A program made the translations under genes and the position numbers. The notes beneath the pieces were generated by a model. It worked only from the letters and a program-made list of their open reading frames with translations, was not told the DNA's origin and ran no database searches. A DNA stretch of 64,000 bases from Protaetiibacter sp. GTDB taxonomy: Bacteria; Actinomycetota; Actinomycetes; Actinomycetales; Microbacteriaceae. Positions 8,930 through 17,232 of this stretch are shown in pieces. Location: contig JASLGG010000028.1 in the NCBI GenBank assembly GCA_030150265.1, forward strand, positions 24,959-88,958. Direction: 5' to 3'. Each line of letters begins with the position of its first letter. The stretch's first letter is position 1.

Positions 8930-9082
8930 TCAGCGGATGCTGCGGCAGCCCTCGTGCTGCGTGCAGCTCCCGTCGAAGCCATCGTCCGCGTCGTCGAGCT
9001 CCACGACCTCGGCGACGTGGATGAGGGGCTCCTCCAGCTCGTCGAGGAGCTCGCGGAGATCGATCTCGTTCGTCTTCAGCAT
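8930..9082 (-). CDS. Putative 50-residue cysteine-containing small protein
   Basis: ATG at 9082 opens a 50-codon frame ending at TGA 8930, just past the convergent fabF stop. GGAAAGG (9091-9097 on the plus strand as CCTTTCC) lies 8 nt before the ATG, a well-placed ribosome-binding site. The first 35 residues are strongly acidic and helix-prone (NEIDLRELLDELEEP then VAEVVELDDADD). The tail GFDGSCTQHEGCRSIR holds both cysteines, spaced C-x4-C. A long acidic leader with a short Cys/Ser/Thr tail resembles a peptide precursor, but no modifying enzyme is nearby. I do not recognise it. A metal-binding or regulatory small protein is equally possible. Confidence 0.45.
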   Translation of the reverse strand: MLKTNEIDLRELLDELEEPLIHVAEVVELDDADDGFDGSCTQHEGCRSIR

Positions 9083-9107
9083 GTTCCCGGCCTTTCCGAT
9101 GAGGTCT

Positions 9108-9125
9108 GTGCTGATCGGTCAGCAC
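9108..9125. promoter_or_regulatory. Perfect 7-bp dyad GTGCTGA-TCGG-TCAGCAC
   Basis: Seven-base arms are exactly complementary around a 4-nt centre. The dyad lies 10 nt upstream of the ribosome-binding site of the putative 50-residue gene and downstream of the DUF3145 stop. It looks like an operator for a dimeric regulator, or a short RNA hairpin between the two genes. A second palindrome, GCCCGTACGGGC, lies at 9138-9149, closer to the DUF3145 stop. Confidence 0.45.
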
Positions 9126-9154
9126 CACGCGTCGCAGCCCGTACGGGCGCGGCG

Positions 9155-9658
9155 CTAACTAACCCTGTGCAGCCAGACGACGGGGCTGTCCTCGCCCGCG
9201 TGACGGAAGGGCTCGAGCTCCTCGTCCCACGCCTGCCCGAGGGCGAGGCGCAGCATGCGGTGCAGCTCGAAGGCGTCCGAGCCCGCCGCCTCCATGGCCG
9301 CACGGATGCGGTCCTCGGGGACCACCATGTTGCCGATGGTGTCGGTCTGGGCGAAGAACACGCCGAGATCGGGCGTGTGCATCCAGCGACCGCCGTCGGT
9401 GCCGAGACCCGCATCCTCGGTCACCTCGTAGCGCAGGTGCTCCCAGCCGCGCAACGCGGAGGCGAGCTCGGCGCCCGTGCCGCGGGGGCCCTCCCAGCTG
9501 TACTCGGTGCGCTGAGCGCCCGGCAGCACGGGCTGCGGCCGCCAGTCGAAGCTGACGGCGCGCCCGAGAGCGCGTCCCGCCGCCCACTCGACATGGGGGC
9601 AGAGAGCACGAGGAGCGGAGTGGACATACACCACCCCGCGAGTCATCGCAGCAGCCAC
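9155..9658 (-). CDS. DUF3145 family protein
   Basis: This 167-residue protein matches the actinobacterial DUF3145 family: TRGVVYVHSAPRALCPHVEW at the N-terminus, then YSWEGPRGTG, LRYEVTEDAG and a C-terminal GEDSPVVWLHRV. It is soluble with no signal peptide. GTG at 9658 is preceded by GGAGAG at good spacing; an internal ATG four codons on (MTRGVVY) is an alternative start. Its position after the fab genes is conserved in actinobacteria such as Streptomyces, which hints at a link with lipid metabolism, but its function is unknown. Confidence 0.88.
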   Translation of the reverse strand: MAAAMTRGVVYVHSAPRALCPHVEWAAGRALGRAVSFDWRPQPVLPGAQRTEYSWEGPRGTGAELASALRGWEHLRYEVTEDAGLGTDGGRWMHTPDLGVFFAQTDTIGNMVVPEDRIRAAMEAAGSDAFELHRMLRLALGQAWDEELEPFRHAGEDSPVVWLHRVS

Positions 9659-9779
9659 TTTTCTCTCCGTTCGTCAGATGCGACTTCCCCATCGACCTGA
9701 CGTACGTGCGCTGGTGCTTGCCGACATTATGCCCGGTCGGACCGCGGAATGACAAGCGTGTGCTTCGCGTGGCGCCCGT

Positions 9780-11429
9780 TCACTTCGCGTCGGCGTAGCT
9801 GTCGACGATGGCGACCGTGAGCGGGAAATCGACCGGCGCGGCGCCGAAGAGGATGCGCCCCGCCTCCCCGGCGGACGCACGCAGCGCCTCCGCCGTCTGC
9901 TCCGCGAGCTCAGCGGGCGCGTGCACGATAAGCTCGTCATGCAGAAAGAACACCAGGTGCGGCCGGTCGAGGAGGGGCCGGTCGGATGCGTCTCCCCCGC
10001 CCAGCTGCCACAGCATCCGCCGGAGCGAGCCCATCCAGCACAGCGCCCACTCGGCGGCGGTGCCCTGCACGACGAAGTTGCGGGTGAAGCGCCCCCAGGC
10101 GCGGTCGTCGCTGCGCGCGCGGCCGCGCTCCTCCTCGCTGCGGGTCTCGTCGTAGGCGGCGTGCCGCCCGGCGGGCGAGCTGCGTCCGAGCCAGGTGCTC
10201 ACTGGGGCACCGGCCTCGCCCGCGCGCGCCGCGGCCTCCACGAACGCCATCGCGCGCGGGAAGGCGCGCTCGATGCGGGGCCGCATCCGCCCCGACTCCC
10301 CCGTGGTGCCGCCGTAGATCGCGCCGAGCATCCCGTACTTCGCCTGCGAGCGGGTCTCGACCGCACCCGTGTCGACCATTCCCTGGTACATGTCGTGGGC
10401 CTGCCCCGCGCGCGCCATCGCGGCGTCCCCCGACATCGCGGCGAGAACGCGCGGTTCGAGCTGCGCCGCATCCGCCACGACGAGCTTCCACCCGGGATCG
10501 GCCACGACCGCGCCGCGCACCTGTCTCGGCAGCTGCAGGGCGCCCCCGCCGTCCGAGGCCCATCGGCCCGTCACGACGCCCGCGGGCACGTAGACCGGCC
10601 GGAACCTGCCGTCGTGCACCCACTCCTCGAGCCATGTCCAGCCGTTGGCCGTGTAGAGCCGGGCGAGCTTCTTGTAGGCCGTGAGCGGTGCGATCACCGG
10701 ATGCTCCACCCCCGCGAGCTCCCAGCGACTCGTGCTCGACACCCGGAGCCCCGCCCGCTGCAGGCTCTTGAGCAGGGTCGGCGCCGAGTCGGGGTTCACC
10801 TCGGGGTCGTCGAGCGCGGCGCGGATCTCGCCGACGAGCCGTTCCATGCGGGCGGGGCGTCCGCCCGGCATCCGCTCACCCAGCAGCTCGCGCAGGATGC
10901 GGTCGTGCCGTGCCGCATCCCACGGCAGCCCCGCGAAGCGCAGCTCCTCGGCGACGAGGGCGCCGACGCTGTCGGCGGCGGTGAGGAGGGCGAGCCGGCC
11001 CGGCGCCTCGCTCGCGGCGATCGCCTCGCGCTGGCGGCGCAGCTCCGCGACGGGATCGTCGTCGGGACGCGGCTCGGCGAGGTCGAAGAGCGCGGCCGGA
11101 TCGGCCCGTTCGCCGGGCGGACGCTCGTCCCACCCGTCGTGCGGGGCGCGGGCGAGCGCGGTCGCCGCGGAGGCGGTGGAGGTGCGCAGGACGGCGCGGC
11201 ACATCCGGAGGTCGACGCAGCGCTCGACGCGGACCCCCTCCGCGAGCAGGGACGGGTACCAGCGGCGCGTGTCGGCCCAGACCCAGCGCGGATGCGCCGC
11301 CTCGCGCCGTGCGGCCCACCCCGCGAAGGCGGGCTCCGCGAGACGCTCGCGGCCGAGCTCGGCACCGTCGCCGTCGAGCTCGACAACCTCGACGGCCCCG
11401 GGCGCCGGCGAGCTCACGGCGAGGTGCAT
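9780..11429 (-). CDS. Bifunctional 3'-5' exonuclease/DNA polymerase (family A-like)
   Basis: This 549-residue protein carries a degenerate N-terminal exonuclease-like region and a C-terminal family-A polymerase domain. Motif A reads VVADAAQLEPRVLAAMSGD, motif B RSQAKYGMLGAIYGGTTG and motif C LVFFLHDELIVHAP. Compared with Pol I, motif A has DAAQLEPR instead of DYSQIELR, which keeps the metal-binding Asp. It lacks a 5'-nuclease domain and is far shorter than PolA, so it is probably an accessory polymerase. Actinobacteria, including Mycobacterium (Rv2191), carry such a gene beside trpD. Its cellular role is uncertain. Confidence 0.85.
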   Translation of the reverse strand: MHLAVSSPAPGAVEVVELDGDGAELGRERLAEPAFAGWAARREAAHPRWVWADTRRWYPSLLAEGVRVERCVDLRMCRAVLRTSTASAATALARAPHDGWDERPPGERADPAALFDLAEPRPDDDPVAELRRQREAIAASEAPGRLALLTAADSVGALVAEELRFAGLPWDAARHDRILRELLGERMPGGRPARMERLVGEIRAALDDPEVNPDSAPTLLKSLQRAGLRVSSTSRWELAGVEHPVIAPLTAYKKLARLYTANGWTWLEEWVHDGRFRPVYVPAGVVTGRWASDGGGALQLPRQVRGAVVADPGWKLVVADAAQLEPRVLAAMSGDAAMARAGQAHDMYQGMVDTGAVETRSQAKYGMLGAIYGGTTGESGRMRPRIERAFPRAMAFVEAAARAGEAGAPVSTWLGRSSPAGRHAAYDETRSEEERGRARSDDRAWGRFTRNFVVQGTAAEWALCWMGSLRRMLWQLGGGDASDRPLLDRPHLVFFLHDELIVHAPAELAEQTAEALRASAGEAGRILFGAAPVDFPLTVAIVDSYADAK

Positions 11430-11477
11430 GCCCTCATCCTGCCGCCCGCCGCCGACGCCGCGGTCCGCGCACAGGCG

Positions 11478-12530
11478 TCAGGCGCGGGTCGCCGCGACCC
11501 AGCGGTCGAGGGTGGCGGTGGCGGCGCCCGAGTCGATGACCGATGCCGCGACCGCGATCTTGTCGCGGAAGCGCGAGCGGATGTCCTCCTCGCCCCGCGT
11601 GTGGTCCTGCGCGAGATCCCAGGCGACGAGCCCGGCCGCGCTGTTGAGAAGCACGATGTCGCGCACGGGGCCGCGCTCGCCGCCGATCACGCGCCGCGCG
11701 ATGTCCGCGTTGTGCGCCGCGTCGCCGCCTCGCAGATCCTCGATCGACGCCCGGGGCAGCCCGAGATCCGCGGGGTCGATGTCGTGCTCGTCGACCGCGC
11801 CGCGCGACACCTCCCAGATGTGGCTGTGCCCCGTGGTGGTCAGCTCGTCGAGGCCGTCGTCGCCGCGGAACACGAGCGCCGTCGCGCCGCGCGTCTGGAA
11901 GACGCCGACGATGAGCGGCACCTTGTCGAGGCTCGCGACGCCCACGGCCGAGGCCTCGGGGCGCGCGGGGTTGCACAGCGGCCCGAGGAAGTTGAAGACC
12001 GTCGGGATGCCGAGCTCGGCCCGCACGGGACCCGCGTTCTTGAAGCCCGGGTGGAAGTGCGAGGCGAACACGAAGGTGAGGCCGGTCTCCTCCAGGACGG
12101 CGGCGACCCGCTCCGGCTCGATCGTGATGTCGGCGCCGAGGGCCGAGAGCACGTCGGAGGAGCCGGATGCCGAGCTCGCCGCGCGATTGCCGTGCTTGGC
12201 GACCGGCACCCCCGCCGCCGCGCACACGATCGACGACATCGACGAGACGTTCACGGTGCCGAAGCGGTCGCCGCCCGTGCCGACGATGTCGAGCGCCATC
12301 GGGTCGATGGCGAGCGGGCGGGCCGCCGCGAGCACGGCGTCGCGGAAGCCGACGATCTCGTCGACCGTCTCGCCCTTCGCCCGCAGCGCCACGAGGAACG
12401 CCGCCAGCTGGGCGTGCGTCGCCTCCCCCGACATGACCTGCGCCATCGCCCACTCGGCCTCGGAGATCGAGAGGTCGTTGCCCTCGAGGAGCTCGGACAG
12501 CACGGCGGGCCAGGTGAGTTCGGTCGGCAT
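11478..12530 (-). CDS. trpD: Anthranilate phosphoribosyltransferase
   Basis: This enzyme transfers phosphoribose from PRPP to anthranilate in tryptophan synthesis. The PRPP loop DIVGTGGDRFGTVNVSSM and the following KHGNRAASSASGSSDVL are diagnostic, as is HFHPGFKNAGPVR. From ATG at 12530 it is 350 residues, a normal length. The frame stays open upstream; GTG at 12536 has a GGGGGAG sequence 9 nt away and may be the real start. It stands alone, divergent from ctaE, the same neighbourhood as in mycobacteria, and is not in a trp operon. Confidence 0.93.
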   Translation of the reverse strand: MPTELTWPAVLSELLEGNDLSISEAEWAMAQVMSGEATHAQLAAFLVALRAKGETVDEIVGFRDAVLAAARPLAIDPMALDIVGTGGDRFGTVNVSSMSSIVCAAAGVPVAKHGNRAASSASGSSDVLSALGADITIEPERVAAVLEETGLTFVFASHFHPGFKNAGPVRAELGIPTVFNFLGPLCNPARPEASAVGVASLDKVPLIVGVFQTRGATALVFRGDDGLDELTTTGHSHIWEVSRGAVDEHDIDPADLGLPRASIEDLRGGDAAHNADIARRVIGGERGPVRDIVLLNSAAGLVAWDLAQDHTRGEEDIRSRFRDKIAVAASVIDSGAATATLDRWVAATRA

Positions 12531-12631
12531 GGGCACGATCGTAGCGACTCCCCCCGCCACCCGATCCCGGCGAAATCCGACGCATCCTGCAGGACCGGCG
12601 GCGCGGTGAATTCGCCGTGGGCGATATCGGC

Positions 12632-12637
12632 CATAAT
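12632..12637 (+). promoter_or_regulatory. -10 element of the ctaE-qcrCAB operon (CATAAT)
   Basis: CATAAT is followed by exactly 6 nt (GGTCTC) and the GTG start of ctaE, with no ribosome-binding site, so the operon's transcript is probably leaderless. A poor -35 (AATTCG) lies at normal spacing. The 113-nt gap to trpD must hold both divergent promoters. Confidence 0.6.
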
Positions 12638-12643
12638 GGTCTC

Positions 12644-13279
12644 GTGACCACTACCTCTGCCGTCAGCGCCTCGAGCACGCCGGTCATCCATCGGCCCAAC
12701 ACCGTCGCGGTGGGCACGATCGTCTGGCTCGGTAGCGAGGTCATGTTCTTCGCGGGACTCTTCGCCGTCTACTTCACGCTCAAGGCCGTCTCGCCGGGGC
12801 TGTGGGAGGAGCAGACCGCCAAGCTCAACGTCTGGTACGCCGCGGCGAACACCACGATCCTCGTGATCTCCTCGTTCACGGCCCAGTTCGGCGTGTTCGC
12901 GGCCGAGCGCATGCAGCCGCGCCGCACCGGCGGCATCTTCGCGATCGCCAAGTGGGGCATGGTCGAGTGGTTCTTCCTGAGCTACGTGCTCGGCGCGATC
13001 TTCGTGGTCGGCCAGATCTACGAGTACGGACAGCTGGTCTCCGAGCACATCGGCTTCCAGTCCGACTCCTACGGATCGGTGTTCTACTTCGCCACGGGCT
13101 TCCACGGCCTCCACGTGACGGGCGGCCTCATCGCGTTCCTGCTCGTGATCGGGCGCACCTTCGCGGTCAAGAAGTTCACCCACAAGGAGGCGACGAGCGC
13201 GATCGTCGTCTCCTACTACTGGCACTTCGTCGATGTCGTCTGGATCGCGCTGTTCCTCGTCATCTACGCCCTCAGATAG
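12644..13279 (+). CDS. ctaE: Cytochrome aa3 oxidase subunit III
   Basis: This 211-residue integral membrane protein of the haem-copper oxidase that reduces oxygen to water has five apparent transmembrane helices. The first is VGTIVWLGSEVMFFAGLFAVYF near residue 20 and the last ends at VDVVWIALFLVIYAL. The ATGFHGLHVTGGLIAF and SYYWHFVDVVWI segments are hallmarks of COX III. GTG at 12644 was chosen because CATAAT ends 6 nt upstream. It heads the operon with qcrC, qcrA and qcrB, the supercomplex arrangement of actinobacteria. Confidence 0.94.
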   Translation: MTTTSAVSASSTPVIHRPNTVAVGTIVWLGSEVMFFAGLFAVYFTLKAVSPGLWEEQTAKLNVWYAAANTTILVISSFTAQFGVFAAERMQPRRTGGIFAIAKWGMVEWFFLSYVLGAIFVVGQIYEYGQLVSEHIGFQSDSYGSVFYFATGFHGLHVTGGLIAFLLVIGRTFAVKKFTHKEATSAIVVSYYWHFVDVVWIALFLVIYALR

Positions 13280-13308
13280 ACCGGCAGAAACGGATCATTC
13301 CCACGATC

Positions 13309-14118
13309 ATGGCGACCTCCGCTCACCCTGTACGCACTCGTCGCGTCGGCCGGCGCTCCCCGCTGGCGTCGGCTGCGCTGCTGCTCATCGGACTCCTCGC
13401 GACCGGCGGCGCCTACGCGGCGATCACCGCCACCTCGAGCGCCGACGCCTCGAGCCAGACCCGCGTCGAGAAGCTCACCGAGGAGGGCGAGAAGCTCTTC
13501 GCCGCCAACTGCGCGAGCTGTCACGGACTCCAGGCCCAGGGCACGGGAGACGCTCCGAGCCTCATCGGCGTCGGCGCGGCCGCCGTCGACTTCCAGGTCG
13601 GCACGGGTCGCATGCCGATGGCCGCTCAGGGGCCCCAGGCCGAGAAGAAGCCCGTCCAGTTCACCGACGAGCAGATCGCCGCCCTCGCCGCGTGGGTCGC
13701 GTCGCTCTCGCCGGGGCCGGCCATCCCGGATGAGCGCTACCTTCAGGGCGACGGCGACCTCGCGGTCGGCGCCGAGCTGTTCCGCATCAACTGCGCGATG
13801 TGCCACAACGTCGCGGGCGCCGGAGGCGCTCTCACCGAGGGCAAGTTCGCCCCCGCGCTCGCGGGCGTGACGCCCAAGCACATCTACGAGGCGATGATCA
13901 CGGGCCCGCAGAACATGCCCGTCTTCAACGACGCGAACATCACGCCCGAGGACAAGTCGGCGATCATCAGCTACCTCAAGTACATCGAGACCAACTCCTC
14001 GCCCGGCGGGTTCGACCTCGGCAGCCTCGGCCCGGTGTCGGAGGGTCTGTTCGTCTGGATCTTCGCGCTCGGCGGGATCGTGGCGATCACCGTCTGGCTG
14101 ACCGCGAAGTCGAACTGA
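13309..14118 (+). CDS. qcrC: Di-haem cytochrome c subunit of the bc1 complex
   Basis: This 269-residue membrane-anchored cytochrome cc passes electrons from the bc1 complex to aa3 oxidase without a soluble carrier, as known for actinobacteria. It has two haem-binding CxxCH motifs, CASCH near residue 67 and CAMCH near 165, and MPM and NMPV methionines as likely axial ligands. An N-terminal segment (SAALLLIGLLATGGAYAAI) exports it and a C-terminal helix (GLFVWIFALGGIVAITVWL) anchors it. ATG at 13309 begins MATSAHPVRTRRV; no strong Shine-Dalgarno is visible. It lies 29 nt after ctaE. Confidence 0.95.
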   Translation: MATSAHPVRTRRVGRRSPLASAALLLIGLLATGGAYAAITATSSADASSQTRVEKLTEEGEKLFAANCASCHGLQAQGTGDAPSLIGVGAAAVDFQVGTGRMPMAAQGPQAEKKPVQFTDEQIAALAAWVASLSPGPAIPDERYLQGDGDLAVGAELFRINCAMCHNVAGAGGALTEGKFAPALAGVTPKHIYEAMITGPQNMPVFNDANITPEDKSAIISYLKYIETNSSPGGFDLGSLGPVSEGLFVWIFALGGIVAITVWLTAKSN

Positions 14119-14151
14119 CGCGTGAGCACGGAAACACAGGAAGGGAAGCGC

Positions 14152-15213
14152 ATGGCAGAGACCGACGGGGCCGGCACCGGCACCGCAGTCGAGAGGCACG
14201 AGAGCGCCCCGCTGTCATCCGGGGTCGCCGTCATCTCGGACGACGCCGTTCAGAACCCGGGCTTCCCGCCGTACCGGGCGCGCGTCTCCGACCTCGACCC
14301 GGTGAAGGAGCGGCAGAACGAGCGCCGCGTCTTCTGGCTGTTCCTCGCCTCGATGGCGGGCAGCGTGTTCGCGGTCGTCGCCTACATCGTCTTCCCGATC
14401 CGCGAGGGCGACCTGGGCTCGGTGCAGCTCAACAACATGTTCCTCGGCCTCGGCTTCGCGCTCGGCCTGCTGGGCATCGGCTTCGGCGCCGTGCACTGGT
14501 CGAAGTCGCTCATGGACGGGCACGACCTCGTCGAGCAGCGTCACGAGACCCGCGGCAAGCCCGAGACGATCGCCCGTGCGAGCGAGATCTTCACGCTCGG
14601 CAACAAGGAGTCGGGCTTCACGCGGCGCAAGCTCATCCGCAACGGCCTGCTGGGCGCCCTCGCTCTCGCCCCGCTGTCGGCGATCGTGATCTTCCGCGAC
14701 TTCGCTCCGCTCGAGGACCCGGTGACCGCCCTCAAGCACACGATGTGGAAGGAGGGGGTGCGCCTTGCGCGCGACCCCAGCGGCATCCCCATCAAGGCGG
14801 CGGATGTGACGCTCGGCTCGGTCTTCCACGTGATCCCCGAGGACCTGCACGACGCGGAGCACCCGCTCGAGGAGAAGGCCAAGGCGGCCGTGCTGCTCAT
14901 GCGCCTGCGCCCCGAGGACCTGCACGTCTCCGAGGGACGCGAGGACTGGAACTTCCGCGGCATCGTGGCGTACTCCAAGATCTGCACGCACGTGGGATGC
15001 CCGGTGGCGCTCTACGAGCAGCAGACCCACCACCTGCTGTGCCCCTGCCACCAGTCGCAGTTCGACATCACGCGCGAGGCCGCGGTCATCTTCGGCCCCG
15101 CCAAGCGCCCGCTGCCGCAACTGCCCATCACCGTCGATGACGAGGGCTACCTGGTCGCCCGGAGCGACTTCACCGAGCCCGTCGGTCCGAGCTTCTGGGA
15201 GCGTTCGCTGTGA
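14152..15213 (+). CDS. qcrA: Rieske iron-sulfur subunit of the bc1 complex
   Basis: This 353-residue membrane protein carries the 2Fe-2S cluster that takes electrons from menaquinol. The Rieske boxes are CTHVGC near residue 284 and CPCHQSQFD near 305. Three transmembrane helices precede them, the actinobacterial arrangement, rather than one. ATG at 14152 follows AGGAAGGGAAG, an excellent ribosome-binding site; a GTG at 14122 in the same frame is less likely. Its TGA overlaps the qcrB GTG by 4 bases, so the two are coupled. Confidence 0.95.
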   Translation: MAETDGAGTGTAVERHESAPLSSGVAVISDDAVQNPGFPPYRARVSDLDPVKERQNERRVFWLFLASMAGSVFAVVAYIVFPIREGDLGSVQLNNMFLGLGFALGLLGIGFGAVHWSKSLMDGHDLVEQRHETRGKPETIARASEIFTLGNKESGFTRRKLIRNGLLGALALAPLSAIVIFRDFAPLEDPVTALKHTMWKEGVRLARDPSGIPIKAADVTLGSVFHVIPEDLHDAEHPLEEKAKAAVLLMRLRPEDLHVSEGREDWNFRGIVAYSKICTHVGCPVALYEQQTHHLLCPCHQSQFDITREAAVIFGPAKRPLPQLPITVDDEGYLVARSDFTEPVGPSFWERSL

Positions 15214-16841
15214 CCACCACCGCCACCACGACCGAGGCGACGGAGACGAAGCCGGCCCCCGGCAACGGGATGCGCTTCGTCAACTGGGGCGCCAACTACA
15301 TCGAGGACCGCACGAGCCTGTCGGGCTTCGTGAAGGAGCTCGGGCGCAAGATCTTCCCCGACCACTGGTCGTTCATGCTCGGCGAGGTCGCGCTCTACAG
15401 CTTCGTCGTCATCCTGCTGTCGGGCACCTTCCTGACCTTCTTCTTCCAGGCGTCGATGGCGCCGGTCGTCTACGAGGGCTCCTACCCGACCCTCAAGGGC
15501 GTCCAGATGTCGGCGGCCATGGCCTCGACGCTCGACATCAGCTTCGACGTGCGCGGCGGCCTGCTCATGCGGCAGGTTCACCACTGGGCGGCGCTGCTGT
15601 TCGTCGCCTCGATCGGCCTGCATATGCTCCGCGTGTTCTTCACGGGTGCGTTCCGCAAGCCGCGCGAGATCAACTGGGTCGTCGGCTTCGTGCTCTTCGT
15701 GCTCGCGATGGGCGAGGGCTTCACGGGCTACTCGCTCCCGGACGACCTGCTCTCGGGCAACGGCCTCCGGATCATCGACGGCATGGTCAAGGGCATCCCG
15801 ATCGTCGGCACCTGGATCTCGTACCTGCTCTTCGGCGGCGAGTTCCCGGGCGAGGCGATCGTGGGCCGCCTGTACACGCTGCACATCCTGCTGCTGCCGG
15901 CGCTCGTCGTCGCCGCGATCGGCGTGCACATGATCCTGCTGATCGTGAACAAGCACACCCAGTTCGCCGGCGCGGGCCGCACCGAGAACAACGTGGTCGG
16001 CGTGCCGATCATGCCGGTGTTCGCCGCCAAGGCGGGGGGCTTCTTCTTCATCGTGTTCGGCGTGATCATGCTGATCGCGGCCACGGTGACGATCAACCCG
16101 ATCTGGAACTACGGACCGTACGACCCCTCCCCCGTCTCCGCCGGCACCCAGCCCGACTGGTACATCGGCTTCGCGGACGGCATGCTGCGACTCATTCCGC
16201 CGCACTGGGAGTTCGTGCTCTGGGGCTTCACCTTCTCGCTCAACATCCTCGTGCCGGTCGTCGTGCTCGTCGCGTTCCTCGTGCTGGTGGCGCTGTACCC
16301 GTTCATCGAGGGCTTCATCACGGGCGACAAGCGCGAGCATCACATGGCGGACCGCCCGCGCAACGCCCCGACCCGCACCGCCATCGGCGCCGCCGGCGTC
16401 ATGTTCTACGCGGTCATGTGGGCGGCGGCCAGCTCGGACCTCATCGCGACGCACTTCCGTCTCTCGATCGAGGGGGTGACGCACGCGCTTCAGGTGCTGC
16501 TGATCGTCGGCCCGATCATCGCCTACTTCGTCGCGAAGCGGATCTGCCTCGGCCTGCAGAAGAAGGATCGTGAGATCGCGCTGCACGGCTTCGAGTCGGG
16601 CCGTATCGTGCGCCTCCCGGGCGGCGAGTACATCGAGGTGCACGAGCAGCTGTCGGACTACGAGCGCTGGCGCCTCGTGAGCTACGACGACTACGCGCCG
16701 CTCATGGTGCGCCCGAACGCCAAGGGCAAGATCACGCTGGCGACGCGCATCCGCTCGGTGCTCTCGCGCTGGTTCTTCGAGGATCGCATCGCGCCGGTCA
16801 CCCAGTCGGAGATCGAGGCGTCGCGCCACGGTCACCACTGA
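15210..16841 (+). CDS. qcrB: Cytochrome b subunit of the bc1 complex
   Basis: This 543-residue multi-helix membrane protein oxidises menaquinol and carries two b haems. Likely haem-ligand histidines are in RQVHHWAALLFVASIGLHM and RLYTLHILLLPALVVAAIGVHM. The Qo-site PDWY, the counterpart of PEWY, appears in TQPDWYIGFADG. The long C-terminal tail after the last helix (residues ~430-543) is typical of actinobacteria. The GTG start overlaps the qcrA stop. A strong hairpin follows the stop. Confidence 0.95.
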   Translation: MTTTATTTEATETKPAPGNGMRFVNWGANYIEDRTSLSGFVKELGRKIFPDHWSFMLGEVALYSFVVILLSGTFLTFFFQASMAPVVYEGSYPTLKGVQMSAAMASTLDISFDVRGGLLMRQVHHWAALLFVASIGLHMLRVFFTGAFRKPREINWVVGFVLFVLAMGEGFTGYSLPDDLLSGNGLRIIDGMVKGIPIVGTWISYLLFGGEFPGEAIVGRLYTLHILLLPALVVAAIGVHMILLIVNKHTQFAGAGRTENNVVGVPIMPVFAAKAGGFFFIVFGVIMLIAATVTINPIWNYGPYDPSPVSAGTQPDWYIGFADGMLRLIPPHWEFVLWGFTFSLNILVPVVVLVAFLVLVALYPFIEGFITGDKREHHMADRPRNAPTRTAIGAAGVMFYAVMWAAASSDLIATHFRLSIEGVTHALQVLLIVGPIIAYFVAKRICLGLQKKDREIALHGFESGRIVRLPGGEYIEVHEQLSDYERWRLVSYDDYAPLMVRPNAKGKITLATRIRSVLSRWFFEDRIAPVTQSEIEASRHGHH

Positions 16842-16843
16842 TC

Positions 16844-16890
16844 GACGACGAGGAAGGGGCGGGGCCTGATGGCTCCGCCCCTTCGTCGTC
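16844..16890 (+). terminator. Hairpin terminator after qcrB
   Basis: The inverted repeat has arms GACGACGA...AGGGGCGG and CCGCCCCTTCGTCGTC, a 16-bp stem with a 3-nt bulge and a short loop, beginning 3 nt after the qcrB stop. No long T-run follows, which is usual in GC-rich genomes. It closes the ctaE-qcrCAB operon and faces the minus-strand small membrane gene. Confidence 0.75.
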
Positions 16891-16924
16891 TCCCGTCTCC
16901 GCTCTGCGTCTTCCGGTGCCGCGC

Positions 16925-17143
16925 TCAGCGGCCCTGACGGCTCTGCGCCGAACGGGCGGCCATCGCGACGGCGGCCGCGTCGCGACCGGCGCTGAGCGCC
17001 TCGCGCGCCGAGGCGGCATCCGCCGCGTCGAGTCCGGGCGCCGTGTCGCTCGCCGCTCCCCTGCCGCGCAGCACGATCACGACGATGAGCCACACGACGA
17101 TGAGCGCCGCGACGCCGGCGATGCCGATCCAGAGTCCGTCCAT
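16925..17143 (-). CDS. Small single-pass membrane protein
   Basis: This 72-residue protein has an N-terminal transmembrane helix, LWIGIAGVAALIVVWLIVVIVL (residues 4-25), then an RGRG stop-transfer and a soluble alanine-rich tail (AADAASAREALSAGRDAAAV). I do not recognise a family. ATG at 17143 has AGGATGGG a few bases upstream. It lies between the oxidase and bc1 gene groups, which face each other, so a link to respiration is possible but only from position. Confidence 0.6.
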   Translation of the reverse strand: MDGLWIGIAGVAALIVVWLIVVIVLRGRGAASDTAPGLDAADAASAREALSAGRDAAAVAMAARSAQSRQGR

Positions 17144-17199
17144 GGACCCATCCTGCCAGCGCGGGCACGTCGAGAGAACAGCTGGGCACCCCCGAGAAG

Positions 17200-17216
17200 A
17201 GGGGCCAGGAGCCCCT
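17200..17216 (-). terminator. Weak hairpin after the ctaC-ctaD-ctaF-GNAT operon
   Basis: AGGGGC-CAGGA-GCCCCT is a perfect 6-bp stem 17 nt downstream of the GNAT stop, followed on the minus strand by a pyrimidine-rich TCTTCTC. It is short, so termination here is a guess. Confidence 0.3.
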
Positions 17217-17232
17217 GACGCGACCGTGGAGG

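Noticed and set aside
8930..9082. The small peptide as an FxLD-type lanthipeptide precursor
   Set aside because: It lacks the FxLD leader motif, and no LanB/LanC-like or other modifying enzyme is in the window. Only the general precursor-like shape remains.
14122..14151. GTG at 14122 as the qcrA start
   Set aside because: It would add ten residues lacking family similarity. ATG at 14152 has AGGAAGGGAAG directly upstream.
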